Below, in pieces: positions 17,620-25,937 of a stretch of 64,000 bases of DNA. The notes under the pieces were generated by a model. That model searched no databases. It was not told the origin of the DNA and worked only from the letters and a program-made list of their open reading frames with translations. How positions within the stretch are numbered: the stretch's first letter is position 1; the number at the start of each line of letters is the position of its first letter. A program made the translations under genes and the position numbers. Source of the DNA: an uncultured Bacilli bacterium. GTDB taxonomy: Bacteria; Bacillota_I; Bacilli_A; RF39; UBA660. The stretch covers positions 1 to 64,000 of the forward strand of contig CAKOOS010000005.1 in assembly GCA_934098735.1 (NCBI GenBank), read 5' to 3'.

Positions 17620-17897
17620 TATTTAAATAATTTAGTAATTATACTATCTTCTTTATTTTTTACTTTTCCTTCAATATACATAAATGAATTAATTTTACCT
17701 TTTATTTTAACATTTCCTTCATTAGTATCTAATTTTAAAAGTTCTAAAGAGTTACCAAGTAATCTTAAATTTCCCATTGTTGTTTCCATTAAAAATTCTT
17801 CATCATCAAAACTTACTATTTTATTTACTCCAGTTATCGATATACTACTTCGATCAATCATTTTTACTTCTTGACTACCAAAGGTTACATTTTCCAT
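17619..17897 (-). CDS. yabP: YabP sporulation protein
   Basis: 92 residues. RSSISITGVNKIVSFDDEEFLMETTMGNLRLLGNSLELLKLDTNEGNVKIKGKINSFMY is the YabP/YqfC fold (ITGV..V.SFD...V.L.T..G.L.I.G..L.I..L....G.V.I.G.I.SL.Y). It is a mother-cell sporulation protein in Bacillus. Its stop touches the yabQ start, so the pair is coupled. Confidence 0.88.
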   Translation of the reverse strand: MENVTFGSQEVKMIDRSSISITGVNKIVSFDDEEFLMETTMGNLRLLGNSLELLKLDTNEGNVKIKGKINSFMYIEGKVKNKEDSIITKLFK

Positions 17898-17920
17898 ATA
17901 ATCACCATTAATATATATGA

Positions 17921-17946
17921 AAAAAATAGATAGTTTATACTATCTA
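17921..17946 (-). terminator. Terminator of the gene at 17940
   Basis: TAGATAG (17940-17946 side) pairs with CTATCTA, followed by a T run on the minus strand; the stop codon lies in the stem. Confidence 0.75.
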
Positions 17947-18437
17947 CTTGAATGTTTTCTTGTTAAAGGCATATCCATTTCCCAAAGTTCTGCCATAGCA
18001 TCATCAGGATCTATATATGGTCCTAAAACTTTTTTGTTTTCTTCAGATTGCATTCTTAACTTTGCTTCTGTTTTATAATCTCTATACTGCATTAAATAAT
18101 TTTCCAACATTTCATGAATATAATCATTTCCATCCCATTGAATTACTTCATCAGTATCCTTTAAAAATTGATATCTTTCTGCTTGAGGAAAATATACAAT
18201 ACCTTTTGCATTTGCTTCTTCAAATTGTTTTTTAAATAATTCAAGATCTTCTACTTTTAAAATGCGAGCATTTATTCTATTAGTTAGTATATCATCTAAA
18301 GTTAAAGGTATACCAACATAAGTAGAATGATAATCCTTATTCTTTCTGTCCACTATAACATGAACCCCTAGTAATATTTTCTTTCCATCACTTTTTCTAT
18401 CAAAAAGATAATTTAATTTTTCAATATTTAATAACAT
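17940..18437 (-). CDS. Hypothetical protein of 165 residues
   Basis: Not recognised. The reading frame is well supported by AGGAGA 7 bases before the ATG and a terminator at its end. The protein is soluble, with no membrane segment; it has a beta-rich N-terminal part (GKKILLGVHVIVDRKN..., GIPLTLDDILTNRI), a central helix with acidic and basic residues, and a C-terminal GPYIDPDDAMAELWEMDMPLTRK. Neighbours are spoVG upstream and yabP downstream, so a sporulation or regulatory role is possible but not shown by any motif. Confidence 0.7.
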   Translation of the reverse strand: MLLNIEKLNYLFDRKSDGKKILLGVHVIVDRKNKDYHSTYVGIPLTLDDILTNRINARILKVEDLELFKKQFEEANAKGIVYFPQAERYQFLKDTDEVIQWDGNDYIHEMLENYLMQYRDYKTEAKLRMQSEENKKVLGPYIDPDDAMAELWEMDMPLTRKHSSR

Positions 18438-18563
18438 TTGTAATCTCTCCTTTTTTTAGTGGCGAATTTTATTCTAACACACATATATACCATCGTCAAG
18501 AATGTAGATTAGACTGATTTACATCATTTGTCAATCTATTAACTATATTATATGCTATCAAAT

Positions 18564-18587
18564 AAAAAAAAGACTAAAATTAGTCTT
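18564..18587 (-). terminator. Terminator of spoVG
   Basis: AAGACTAA and TTAGTCTT form a stem (18570-18577 with 18580-18587) and are followed by a T run; it overlaps the spoVG stop. Confidence 0.8.
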
Positions 18588-18846
18588 CATCTAGTTGTTT
18601 CTTGTATTCATCTAAAATAACTTTTTCAAACTTTTCTCTTGTTTCTTTATTAGTTGGAAAAACAACATTTTCTTCTTTACCCTCTTTATTTAATTTACCA
18701 GGCATTGAAACAAACAATCGTGAATTTCCTTCAATAATTTTAGCTCCTTTTATAGCTAAACAATCATCTAAAGTAAAATCTACAAAAGCTTTTAATCTAG
18801 ATCCCTCTTTTTCCCTTCGATAAATATCTAATCTCGTAATTTCCAT
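18580..18846 (-). CDS. spoVG: Septation/RNA-binding regulator SpoVG
   Basis: 88 residues, full length. ITRLDIYRREKEGSRLKAFVDFTLDDCLAIKGAKIIEGNSRLFVSMPGK is the SpoVG core (I..V.I........LKA...V..D....V...KII.G..GLFV.MP). It binds nucleic acid and affects sporulation, division and virulence genes. AAGGAGG lies 7 bases before the ATG. Monocistronic with a strong terminator. Confidence 0.97.
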   Translation of the reverse strand: MEITRLDIYRREKEGSRLKAFVDFTLDDCLAIKGAKIIEGNSRLFVSMPGKLNKEGKEENVVFPTNKETREKFEKVILDEYKKQLDED

Positions 18847-18912
18847 AATAATCCTCCTTATGTTGTATTACAATTATAATTTTAATTCATTATTTTATTA
18901 TTTTCAAGTATT

Positions 18913-19125
18913 TTATATCATTTTAATTTTAACATCACCAGTAATAATATCCCGGTAACAAAAACTTTTTTCTTCTGAATTTACTAAAACAGTAAATATA
19001 TTTGGATATATTTTATTTATAATTCCTTCAAATTTATTACATCTATTTCTTAATCCATAAACCGTAATAATTATTTTTTTATTTTGCATTTTTTTGATAT
19101 CACTTCGAACTAAATCAATATTCAA
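18913..19125 (-). CDS. veg: Veg protein
   Basis: About 70 residues from TTG 19125, with AAGGAGG 5 bases upstream. LVRSDIKKMQNKKIIITVYGLRNRCNKFEGIINKIYPNIFTVLV...CYRDIITGDVKIKM follows Veg (VK..I..N.G..V.LK..GGR......GVL..TYPSVFVV.LD......SYSYADVLTG.V.L). An upstream TTG at 19155 would overlap yabG and has no SD. Veg stimulates biofilm genes in Bacillus; yabG-veg order is the Bacillus order. Confidence 0.85.
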   Translation of the reverse strand: MNIDLVRSDIKKMQNKKIIITVYGLRNRCNKFEGIINKIYPNIFTVLVNSEEKSFCYRDIITGDVKIKMI

Positions 19126-19135
19126 AATATCCTCC

Positions 19136-19912
19136 TTATCTTGGATAACCAACATACATTAAGCCATTGCAAATAATACCACCCATGCCATCTTCTTTAT
19201 ATTTAGTTTTTTCTAATAGTTTTTTTAAATCAATTTCTTTATTACGTTCTGTTAAAGAAACAGTACTAGCTATAATCGCAGGATCAAGGGCATGAATATT
19301 TACTCTCTTAGGACTTGATGCAAAATTTGCCCCAGCTTTTATAAGTTCTTCATAATCACTTTGACATGCCCCAGCAATAATAACTAACTTTTCATGACTT
19401 TTTTCAAAATTTCGAGCAGCTTTTACAGCTTTAACAAAATAACCAGAGTTCTTATAATTATTTAAATCATTTATATCACCCTTTTTTTTATAAAAAGCAT
19501 CATGTCCAGTAATGATAACTATATCTGGTTTATATTCTTTTAAAAGCAAAGGTAATTGTTCATAAATATTTTTTTCATTAATTTTTTTACCGATTGCCAT
19601 GATACCATTACGTTTATAAAACTTTAAACATCTAGCTAAGTAATCTTCATCTGCATCGATATGCAGAACTTTAGCAGGTAAATAAAAATATTCTCCTCGA
19701 ACAAGTAATTCATCTCTAATATCAATTTCATCTAATACATCATCATTAGTTATATTTTCTTCAATTTTTAAATCTTCTATATTAGCATCAGCAATAAGCC
19801 TAACTTCAACGCCTTTTAAATAAACAGTATTATTTTTAATATTAATTACTTTAAATATAGTATCATTATTATAACTATTTCGAGAGACAAAAACTCCCTT
19901 TTCTATTTTCAA
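19136..19912 (-). CDS. yabG: YabG sporulation-specific protease
   Basis: 258 residues. The segments VLHIDADEDYLARCLKFYKRNGI, PDIVIITGHDAFYKKKGDINDLNNYKNSGYFVKAVKAAR, IIAGACQSDYEELIKAGANFASSPKRVNIHALDPA and the C-terminal GMGGIICNGLMYVGYPR identify YabG. It processes spore coat proteins. Located between rsmA and veg as in Bacillus. Confidence 0.93.
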   Translation of the reverse strand: MKIEKGVFVSRNSYNNDTIFKVINIKNNTVYLKGVEVRLIADANIEDLKIEENITNDDVLDEIDIRDELLVRGEYFYLPAKVLHIDADEDYLARCLKFYKRNGIMAIGKKINEKNIYEQLPLLLKEYKPDIVIITGHDAFYKKKGDINDLNNYKNSGYFVKAVKAARNFEKSHEKLVIIAGACQSDYEELIKAGANFASSPKRVNIHALDPAIIASTVSLTERNKEIDLKKLLEKTKYKEDGMGGIICNGLMYVGYPR

Positions 19913-19952
19913 ATAATATCACCATTTAATTATATGCAAAATTATTTAAAAA

Positions 19953-19983
19953 AGACAAAAACACATCATTTACTAATGTGTTT
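19953..19983 (-). terminator. Terminator of rsmA
   Basis: AAACACAT and ATGTGTTT (19959-19966 with 19976-19983) form an 8-bp stem; a T-rich tail follows on the minus strand. The rsmA stop is in the stem. Confidence 0.7.
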
Positions 19984-20775
19984 AAATATATCTAAAAAAA
20001 TAGTTTCACTTAATTCTTCAGCTCGAACAGAATCAGGTAAATCATACTTATCTAAAATTGTCTTAATTTTTTCCCAGTTATACATACTACTTAAATTATT
20101 TTTTAAAGTTTTACGCTTTTGTTTAAAACAATTTTTTAAAAAAGTAAAATACAAATTAGAATCTACATCAGGTTTATTTTTCCTTGAAATTAAACTAACA
20201 ACAGTACTTTCCACCTTTGGCACTGGATTAAAAGCATATTTTGAAACATCACAAACCTTAACTACTTCAAAATAATACTTTAATACCAATGTTATATAGC
20301 CATAATCTTTTGTTTTTTCCACAGCCATAAATCTATCTGCAACTTCTTTTTGAACCATAATAGTAAATTTAATAAAATTTAAATCTTGATTTATAACATG
20401 CTCAATTATAGGTGTTGTAATATAATATGGTAAATTTCCCACTAAATATAAATTATTATATTTATAATCTTTAATATCTTCTTTAATATTACTGCTTAAA
20501 AAATCTTTGTAAATAACTTTAAACCTATCATCACAAATATTATCTAAAATTGGTTTTAAATCAGTATCTAATTCATAAGCTAAAATATAACAGTTCTTTT
20601 TTTTTAATTCTTTTGATAATGCACCTCGCCCAGGTCCAATTTCAATAATTAAATCTTCACAAGATGCAGAGGTTTCTAAAACAATTTTATCTATTATATT
20701 ATTATCTATTAAAAAATTTTGTCCTAAACTTTTCTTTGCTTTCATAACAAAACTCGGATGGTTTATTAAACCCAT
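19966..20775 (-). CDS. rsmA: 16S rRNA dimethyladenosine transferase RsmA (KsgA)
   Basis: 269 residues. KKSLGQNFLID opens the domain, IEIGPGRGALSKEL is the SAM loop, VGNLPYYITTPII is the catalytic NLPY motif, and PVPKVESTVVSL the usual later block. It dimethylates A1518/A1519 (E. coli numbering). Two starts are possible: ATG 20775 (AAGGAG only 3 bases upstream, overlapping the upstream gene) or ATG 20745 inside it; family members usually have residues before KKSLGQ, which favours the longer form. A 7-bp hairpin (20752-20775) falls on its start. Confidence 0.94.
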   Translation of the reverse strand: MGLINHPSFVMKAKKSLGQNFLIDNNIIDKIVLETSASCEDLIIEIGPGRGALSKELKKKNCYILAYELDTDLKPILDNICDDRFKVIYKDFLSSNIKEDIKDYKYNNLYLVGNLPYYITTPIIEHVINQDLNFIKFTIMVQKEVADRFMAVEKTKDYGYITLVLKYYFEVVKVCDVSKYAFNPVPKVESTVVSLISRKNKPDVDSNLYFTFLKNCFKQKRKTLKNNLSSMYNWEKIKTILDKYDLPDSVRAEELSETIFLDIFKHISK

Positions 20776-21293
20776 CCGCTCCTTAAAACATCATAAGTAA
20801 TTGAACTACGTCCTATATTATCATAAGCATATTGTTCTGTTGGAGTTAAAAAGTCAAGTGAATTACCCCTTACACCTCTATCTAAAACAATAGCAAGTAT
20901 TCTCCCTTCACCAATACGATTACTATAAAAACTAACTATAGAACCACAAGGTAAGTTTTTACTAGAAGCAACTATATAAACATTACCATACTCGCTATCA
21001 AAGTAAGTATTCGTTCCATCAGTAATATCATAACTTGGCAAACAAGCAAGCTTTCCACTACATAATGGACAGTCATGAGCATAACCAGTTAAATCACCTG
21101 TATAAGTATCAATTGCTGTATATTTTAAAGTTTCTTCTACTTCTACAATTTTCATAGCCATTGTAGATAAATTTATAGTTTTATTAACATTATCATTTTC
21201 AACTGCAGCTATATGTTCATTAGCACTACTTTTAGCAATAATTAAAACAAACATTATAACAGCAAGTCTTACAAAATAATTTATAACTTTCAT
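20766..21293 (-). CDS. Secreted 3D-domain protein (YabE-position), with a cysteine cluster
   Basis: About 175 residues from ATG 21293 (GAGGTGG 9 bases upstream; an ATG at 21323 falls in the -10 box). Signal peptide/membrane segment about residues 5-22. The C-terminal half follows a 3D (MltA-like) domain: GTNTYFD...GNVYIVASSKNLPCGSIVSFYSN...EGRILAIVLDRGVRGNSLDFLTPTEQYAY.NIG. The second and third catalytic-type Asp are present (LDRG, LDFL) but the first is replaced (VASSK for AVDP). A CPLCSGKLAC cluster precedes it. In Bacillus yabE (G5-3D) sits here between tatD and rsmA. No G5 domain is seen. Confidence 0.7.
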   Translation of the reverse strand: MKVINYFVRLAVIMFVLIIAKSSANEHIAAVENDNVNKTINLSTMAMKIVEVEETLKYTAIDTYTGDLTGYAHDCPLCSGKLACLPSYDITDGTNTYFDSEYGNVYIVASSKNLPCGSIVSFYSNRIGEGRILAIVLDRGVRGNSLDFLTPTEQYAYDNIGRSSITYDVLRSGWV

Positions 21294-21322
21294 ATAATTA
21301 ATCCACCTCACTGGACAATTCA

Positions 21323-21351
21323 ATTATAACATTAAGTACTACATAAATCAA
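21323..21351 (-). promoter_or_regulatory. Sigma-A promoter for the 3D-domain gene and rsmA
   Basis: TTGATT (21346-21351), 17 bases, TATAAT (21323-21328) on the minus strand. Confidence 0.75.
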
Positions 21352-21357
21352 TTGCCA

Positions 21358-21392
21358 AAAAATGGCCACAAAGTTATTTTATGACCATTTTT
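21358..21392 (-). terminator. Terminator at the end of tatD
   Basis: AAAATGGTCA and TGGCCATTTT (one wobble) form a stem overlapping the tatD stop, with a T run after it on the minus strand. Confidence 0.7.
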
Positions 21393-22144
21393 TTATACAT
21401 ATTTTTAATATTTTCATTAGTTTTTATTGCAACATTTTCTAAAGAAGTATTATATAAATTAGCTACAAATTGACCAATTTCCAAAACATGAGCTGGACTA
21501 TTTTGCTTACCCCTAAAAGGCTCCGGAGTCAAGTAAGGAGAATCAGTTTCTAATATAATGTTTTCAAGTCCAACTTCTTTAATAACATCTTTTATTTTTG
21601 CATTTTTAAAAGTTATAACACCATTAACACCAAGTAAAAATCCCATTTTAATATATATTTTAGCTGTCTCTAAACTACCTGAAAAAGAATGAATAGTTCC
21701 TCTTACATTAAATTTTTTTAAAATATTAATAGTATCTTCTGTAGCATCACGAGAATGAATTATAACAGGTATATCGTATTTTTCAGCTATTTTAAGTTGT
21801 TTTTCTAATAAATTTATTTGTTCAAATTTAGTTTCTTTTGTATAATGATAATCCAAACCTATCTCACCAATTGCAACTATCTTCGGATTATTTAAATTTT
21901 TTTCTAGCATCTCTAAATCAGATTCTTGATAATTTAAAACTTCTTCTGGATGTATTCCTATAGCACCATATACCTCTTGATATTTTTTAATAGAATCAAG
22001 TACTTCCAAATTTGTTTTAGCATTACTACCATTATTTATAATATATTTTACTTTATTATCTTTAGCATTATCCAACACTTTCTTAATATCTAAATAATCA
22101 TCTTTAAAAATATGACAATGTGTATCTATTAAAAAATTATTCAT
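21374..22144 (-). CDS. tatD: TatD family metal-dependent hydrolase
   Basis: 256 residues. N-terminal IDTHCHIF (HxH metal motif), GAIGIHPEEV, AIGEIGLDYHY (Glu ligand), PVIIHSRDAT, GTIHSFSG and LETDSPYL (Asp) are all present. A deoxyribonuclease/hydrolase family. It overlaps metG by 8 bases, the usual metG-tatD pair. Confidence 0.93.
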   Translation of the reverse strand: MNNFLIDTHCHIFKDDYLDIKKVLDNAKDNKVKYIINNGSNAKTNLEVLDSIKKYQEVYGAIGIHPEEVLNYQESDLEMLEKNLNNPKIVAIGEIGLDYHYTKETKFEQINLLEKQLKIAEKYDIPVIIHSRDATEDTINILKKFNVRGTIHSFSGSLETAKIYIKMGFLLGVNGVITFKNAKIKDVIKEVGLENIILETDSPYLTPEPFRGKQNSPAHVLEIGQFVANLYNTSLENVAIKTNENIKNMYKKMVIK

Positions 22145-23669
22145 TTGTAATTATCCTATTAAATAGTATTTCTGGTTTATTCAAAATTATATTTTCTTCT
22201 AAAATACCAAAATCATCTATGCTATCTATATCTCTATGCTGAGTATTTAATTGATCTAAAATCTTTTCACTAGTATCAGGAATAAATGGTTTTAATAAAA
22301 TAGCACATATTCTTATACATTCTAAAATATTATATAAAACAGTTCTTAATCGATCTTGCTTACTTTCATCTTTTGCTAAAAGCCAAGGAGTTGTATCATC
22401 TATGTACTTATTACATTTTTTTAGGACTTCAAAAATTTCTTCCAAAGCCTCATTTACTTTTAATTCATTCATTTTTATATCAACTATAGATTTAATTTTC
22501 AGAGCAGATGCAATTAAATCATCATCCAAAGCTTCGTGTACTTTAGGATTTAAAACTAAACCGTCAAAATATTTATGTCCCATACTTATAGTTCTATTTA
22601 CAAGATTACCAAGATTATTTACTAAGTCAGTATTAGTTCTATTTACAAGGGCTTCTTCAGAAAAATTTCCATCATTTCCAAATGATACTTCTCGTAAAGC
22701 AAAATATCTTACAGCATCTACGCCATAATCATTTATATATTCTCTAGGATCTTTATAATTACCTAATGATTTAGATATTTTACCACCATTAATAACTAGC
22801 CATCCATGTCCAAAAATTTGTTTTGGAAGAGGTAAATTTAAAGCCATTAAAAGCGCAGGCCATATTATGGCATGGAATCTTGTAATTTCTTTACCTACTA
22901 AATGCAAATCAGCAGGCCAATATTTTTTAAAAAGCTCACTATTTTCATTTGGATATCCAAGTGATGTAATATAATTTGATAGTGCATCTATCCAAACATA
23001 AATAACATGTTTGGGATCAAAATCAACTGGAATGCCCCATTTAACAGATGTTCTTGAAACACACAAATCTTCAAGTCCTGGTTTTATAAAATTATTTACA
23101 AGTTCATTTTTTCTAGATGTTGGCAAAATAAAATTAGGATTTTCTTCATATAACTTTATAAGTTTATCTTGATATTTAGATAATCTAAAAAAGTAAGCTT
23201 CTTCAGTAACTAGTTTTACTTCTCTTCCACAATCAGGACATTTACCATCAGCTGCTTGTGTTTCTGTCCAAAAAGATTCACAAGGAACACAATAAAGTCC
23301 TTCATAAGATCCTTTATAAATATCACCTTGTTCATACAATTTTCTAAAAATAGCTTGAACACCTTTTACATGATATTCATCAGTTGTTCTAATAAAATAA
23401 TCATAAGAAATATTTAAACTTTTCCATAAATTCTTTGCATTTTCTATAATTACATCAACATATTCTTTTGGTGTAACTCCCTTTTCCTTAGCCTTTTGTT
23501 CAATTTTTAAACCATGTTCATCAGTGCCAGTTTGAAAGAAAACATCATAACCATTTAACCTTTTATACCTTGCAATAGAATCAGCTATAATTGTTGTATA
23601 ACAATGTCCTATATGAAAATCTGCACTAGGATAATATATTGGTGTAGTTATATAGTATTTTTTATTCAT
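22137..23669 (-). CDS. metG: Methionyl-tRNA synthetase
   Basis: 510 residues. HIGH at residues 19-22 and GGKISKSLGNYKDP (KMSKS-type loop) around residue 300, plus a zinc-knuckle region (CVPCESFW...CPDCGR). Shorter than the roughly 660-residue Bacillus form because the C-terminal tRNA-binding (Trbp111/EMAP) domain is absent. It is controlled by the upstream Met T-box together with dut, and it starts in the dut stop (TAATG) with GAGGG upstream. Confidence 0.96.
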   Translation of the reverse strand: MNKKYYITTPIYYPSADFHIGHCYTTIIADSIARYKRLNGYDVFFQTGTDEHGLKIEQKAKEKGVTPKEYVDVIIENAKNLWKSLNISYDYFIRTTDEYHVKGVQAIFRKLYEQGDIYKGSYEGLYCVPCESFWTETQAADGKCPDCGREVKLVTEEAYFFRLSKYQDKLIKLYEENPNFILPTSRKNELVNNFIKPGLEDLCVSRTSVKWGIPVDFDPKHVIYVWIDALSNYITSLGYPNENSELFKKYWPADLHLVGKEITRFHAIIWPALLMALNLPLPKQIFGHGWLVINGGKISKSLGNYKDPREYINDYGVDAVRYFALREVSFGNDGNFSEEALVNRTNTDLVNNLGNLVNRTISMGHKYFDGLVLNPKVHEALDDDLIASALKIKSIVDIKMNELKVNEALEEIFEVLKKCNKYIDDTTPWLLAKDESKQDRLRTVLYNILECIRICAILLKPFIPDTSEKILDQLNTQHRDIDSIDDFGILEENIILNKPEILFNRIITNE

Positions 23670-24154
23670 TATTCATTCCCTCTTTCTAAATTATTAGTAC
23701 TGCCTATTCCTCCAACTCTGATATTATCTGTTTTATCATCATCAGTAACTAAAAACTTCATAAATACAGCTTGACAATAAGCAGTATTTTTCTTTATAAC
23801 GTAGTCTTTATCTCCTTCATTTTGAAGAGATACAAATATATGACCTTCATTATCAATATTATTATAATAATCACTTTCTACAATACCAACTTGATTTGTA
23901 AGACGAACATTCCACTTAAAGCCCATGCTACTTCTTACAAAAATCATTAAAACTTCATTATTATTAAAAGCAGCTTTATATCCCGTTGGCAACTTTATTA
24001 TTTCTCCCGGTTTTATAGTATAATCATTTATTGCAAAAAAATCATACCCAGCACTGTTTTTAGTAGCTCTCTTAGGAAGCATATAACTATCATATAATGA
24101 CTCATCAAAGTATTTTTTAAATTCTTCTTTACTTATTTTTTCAAAAAATCGCAA
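23669..24154 (-). CDS. dut: dUTP diphosphatase (dUTPase)
   Basis: 161 residues from TTG 24154, with GAGGTG 6 bases upstream; an ATG at 24184 lies in the terminator tail of the T-box and would give 10 meaningless residues. dUTPase motifs: NSAGYDFFA (motif 1), VRSSMGFK (2), QVGIVESDYY (3), and a C-terminal RVGGIGSTN (5, normally RGxxGFGSTG). It keeps uracil out of DNA. First gene of the T-box-controlled dut-metG-tatD unit, an unusual partner for a synthetase. Confidence 0.9.
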   Translation of the reverse strand: MRFFEKISKEEFKKYFDESLYDSYMLPKRATKNSAGYDFFAINDYTIKPGEIIKLPTGYKAAFNNNEVLMIFVRSSMGFKWNVRLTNQVGIVESDYYNNIDNEGHIFVSLQNEGDKDYVIKKNTAYCQAVFMKFLVTDDDKTDNIRVGGIGSTNNLERGNE

Positions 24155-24173
24155 ATTTATCACCTCACAAAAT

Positions 24174-24390
24174 AAAAAAACCATAAACTAAGGACGAGTA
24201 TTACCCGCGGTACCACCTTAATTCATGATTTATCATGCATCTTCATTTATAACGTAATTACCCGATTTCGACTCCAAAACCATGTTCAATATTTTCCTTT
24301 ATTCTTTTCCACCAACCAAGAACTCTCTATAAAATTCTTAATATTTACTCTTTTCTTCAACGTCAAACTAAAAATAGTTTATCATAAAGC
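24174..24390 (-). promoter_or_regulatory. T-box leader with Met specifier, controlling dut-metG-tatD
   Basis: Minus strand, 5' to 3': AGAGAG (24323-24328), the stem I apical GGTTGGTGG (24309-24317), then GAACATGG with the specifier codon ATG (24281-24283), GGAG (24272-24275), and the near-invariant antiterminator AAGGTGGTACCGCGG (24205-24219). A competing terminator stem (AAGG..GTA with TAC..CCTT) ends in a T run at 24174-24180. The ATG specifier agrees with metG downstream. Tandem function on dut is inferred from the lack of a promoter between them. Confidence 0.93.
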
Positions 24391-24409
24391 TTTTCATTAT
24401 TCAAGAATA

Positions 24410-25315
24410 TTATAAAACAAGTTCTTTTTCAAAATCTGTCTCTTCAATTAATATTTCTAATAAATATTGAGGAACTCCTTCAATATAATCATCCATAATA
24501 ACTTTTTTTAAGAAGGCTTTATCCAAATTACCTGTTTTAATATAATTGGTAAAGCATTCATGATAGTAAATAGATTTATCTACTTCATAACGTGCAATAT
24601 GTTCTGTTATTTTTTGTTCATTTAATTCTTTAAATACTACTAGATCTCTTGTACTTTTGTTTAAAAGATTTCTATTTTTAAAAGAATTTAATATATCACA
24701 AGCTTCCATTTCTACAAATAACATACAAGTTTTTTTATAATCAACAATTGCTTTTAGTTGTTCATAATCCTTTTCATTTTCTAATATATTTTTTTCCTTA
24801 AATAGTTCGCTTACTTTTTTGGGTGAAACAACTACTCTAGATAATCTTTTTTCATTATCAATATCCAATTTATTTATATTCTTTAATTGTTCTTTTATTT
24901 CACTTATAATCAGATTAAGTTTACTTTGAATACTTACTATAATATTTTCATCATTAAGTATCCTTTGTTGACATAAATAATAATCTCCTTGTTTTTTTTC
25001 AATAATATTTTTAAGTTGACTTGCTCTGGAAGCTAAATCAATTATTTTAACAAAATCTTGTTTTTCTAAACAAGCTTGTAAATCCATTAAAATATCATTA
25101 AATTCTATTATTTCCGTTGATAATTTTTTATTTTGTGATTTTATTTGCATATTAATGCTATCTTTATTTCTAAATTCAATATCTTTTACGCATTCAAAAT
25201 ACTCATTTAATATATTAACTAATTTTTGGTATTCACACTCTATCTTCGGAGAAATTATCGTCTTATAAGCCAGTTCAAAAACTTGAACTTTTTTATACGA
25301 ACCATCTAAGTCCAT
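24410..25315 (-). CDS. Hypothetical protein of 301 residues, largely helical
   Basis: Not recognised. ATG 25315 has GAGGTG 6 bases upstream and replaces an earlier ATG at 25345. The product is mostly alpha-helical with coiled-coil-like runs in the first 150 residues (NKDSINMQIKSQNKKLSTEI..., QRILNDENIIVSIQSKLNLIISEI) and no signal peptide or membrane segment. It ends in an acidic tail. It is next to spoVT and before the dut/metG unit. There is no catalytic motif that I can identify. Confidence 0.7.
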   Translation of the reverse strand: MDLDGSYKKVQVFELAYKTIISPKIECEYQKLVNILNEYFECVKDIEFRNKDSINMQIKSQNKKLSTEIIEFNDILMDLQACLEKQDFVKIIDLASRASQLKNIIEKKQGDYYLCQQRILNDENIIVSIQSKLNLIISEIKEQLKNINKLDIDNEKRLSRVVVSPKKVSELFKEKNILENEKDYEQLKAIVDYKKTCMLFVEMEACDILNSFKNRNLLNKSTRDLVVFKELNEQKITEHIARYEVDKSIYYHECFTNYIKTGNLDKAFLKKVIMDDYIEGVPQYLLEILIEETDFEKELVL

Positions 25316-25366
25316 ATAGTTCACCTCGAGAAAAGAATAGCACAATAGAATAATTAAAGCAAGTAA

Positions 25367-25882
25367 TTATCCTACATCTATTTTATCAACTAATAATTTA
25401 GCTATAAATTTACCAAGGTTTAAATCTATTTCTTTAGCATCATCCACTAATATAACTAGTCCAAGAGAATCACTTTCAACAATTATTGGAACAAATCCTA
25501 CATATCCTTTAATACTAAAATCATCAAAATTAATATCAATTAAATCACCTGAGATATACATCTCTCTATTATCTATATAAAACTTCATTTTTTCATTTAT
25601 TTTTTTCTTTAAAATGCCTGTTAAAAAAGAAGATGCTATAACCTTTTCTCTATCCGTAATAATTACATTTATTTTATAAATATTATAAATTGATTCGCAT
25701 AATTTTTTGCTTAATTGTTCATATTTTTCCATTATAAAATGTTTCTTCAATATTATAGAATCATTTTCCGTAAAAATTTCTAAACTTTCACCATCTCTAA
25801 TCCCTAAATTTTTTCTTATTTCTTTTGGTATTACAATTCTTCCCAGTTCATCTATTTTTCTTGTTACACCAGTTGATTTCAA
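25367..25882 (-). CDS. spoVT: Stage V sporulation regulator SpoVT
   Basis: 171 residues. The N-terminal AbrB-type swapped-hairpin DNA-binding domain MKSTGVTRKIDELGRIVIPKEIRKNLGIRDGESLEIF is nearly identical in pattern to SpoVT/AbrB; the C-terminal part is the GAF-like domain (IYNIYKINVIITDREKVIASS...PIIVESDSLGLVIL). It tunes late forespore genes in Bacillus. Located directly after mfd as in Bacillus. Confidence 0.95.
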   Translation of the reverse strand: MKSTGVTRKIDELGRIVIPKEIRKNLGIRDGESLEIFTENDSIILKKHFIMEKYEQLSKKLCESIYNIYKINVIITDREKVIASSFLTGILKKKINEKMKFYIDNREMYISGDLIDINFDDFSIKGYVGFVPIIVESDSLGLVILVDDAKEIDLNLGKFIAKLLVDKIDVG

Positions 25883-25937
25883 TTATTTTTCACTCCACTT
25901 CACTATTTATTGTGGAATAATTTATATTTTTTATTCT

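Noticed and set aside
24155..24184. dut start at ATG 24184
   Set aside because: It lies in the T-run side of the T-box terminator and the resulting first ten residues are meaningless; TTG 24154 has GAGGTG upstream.
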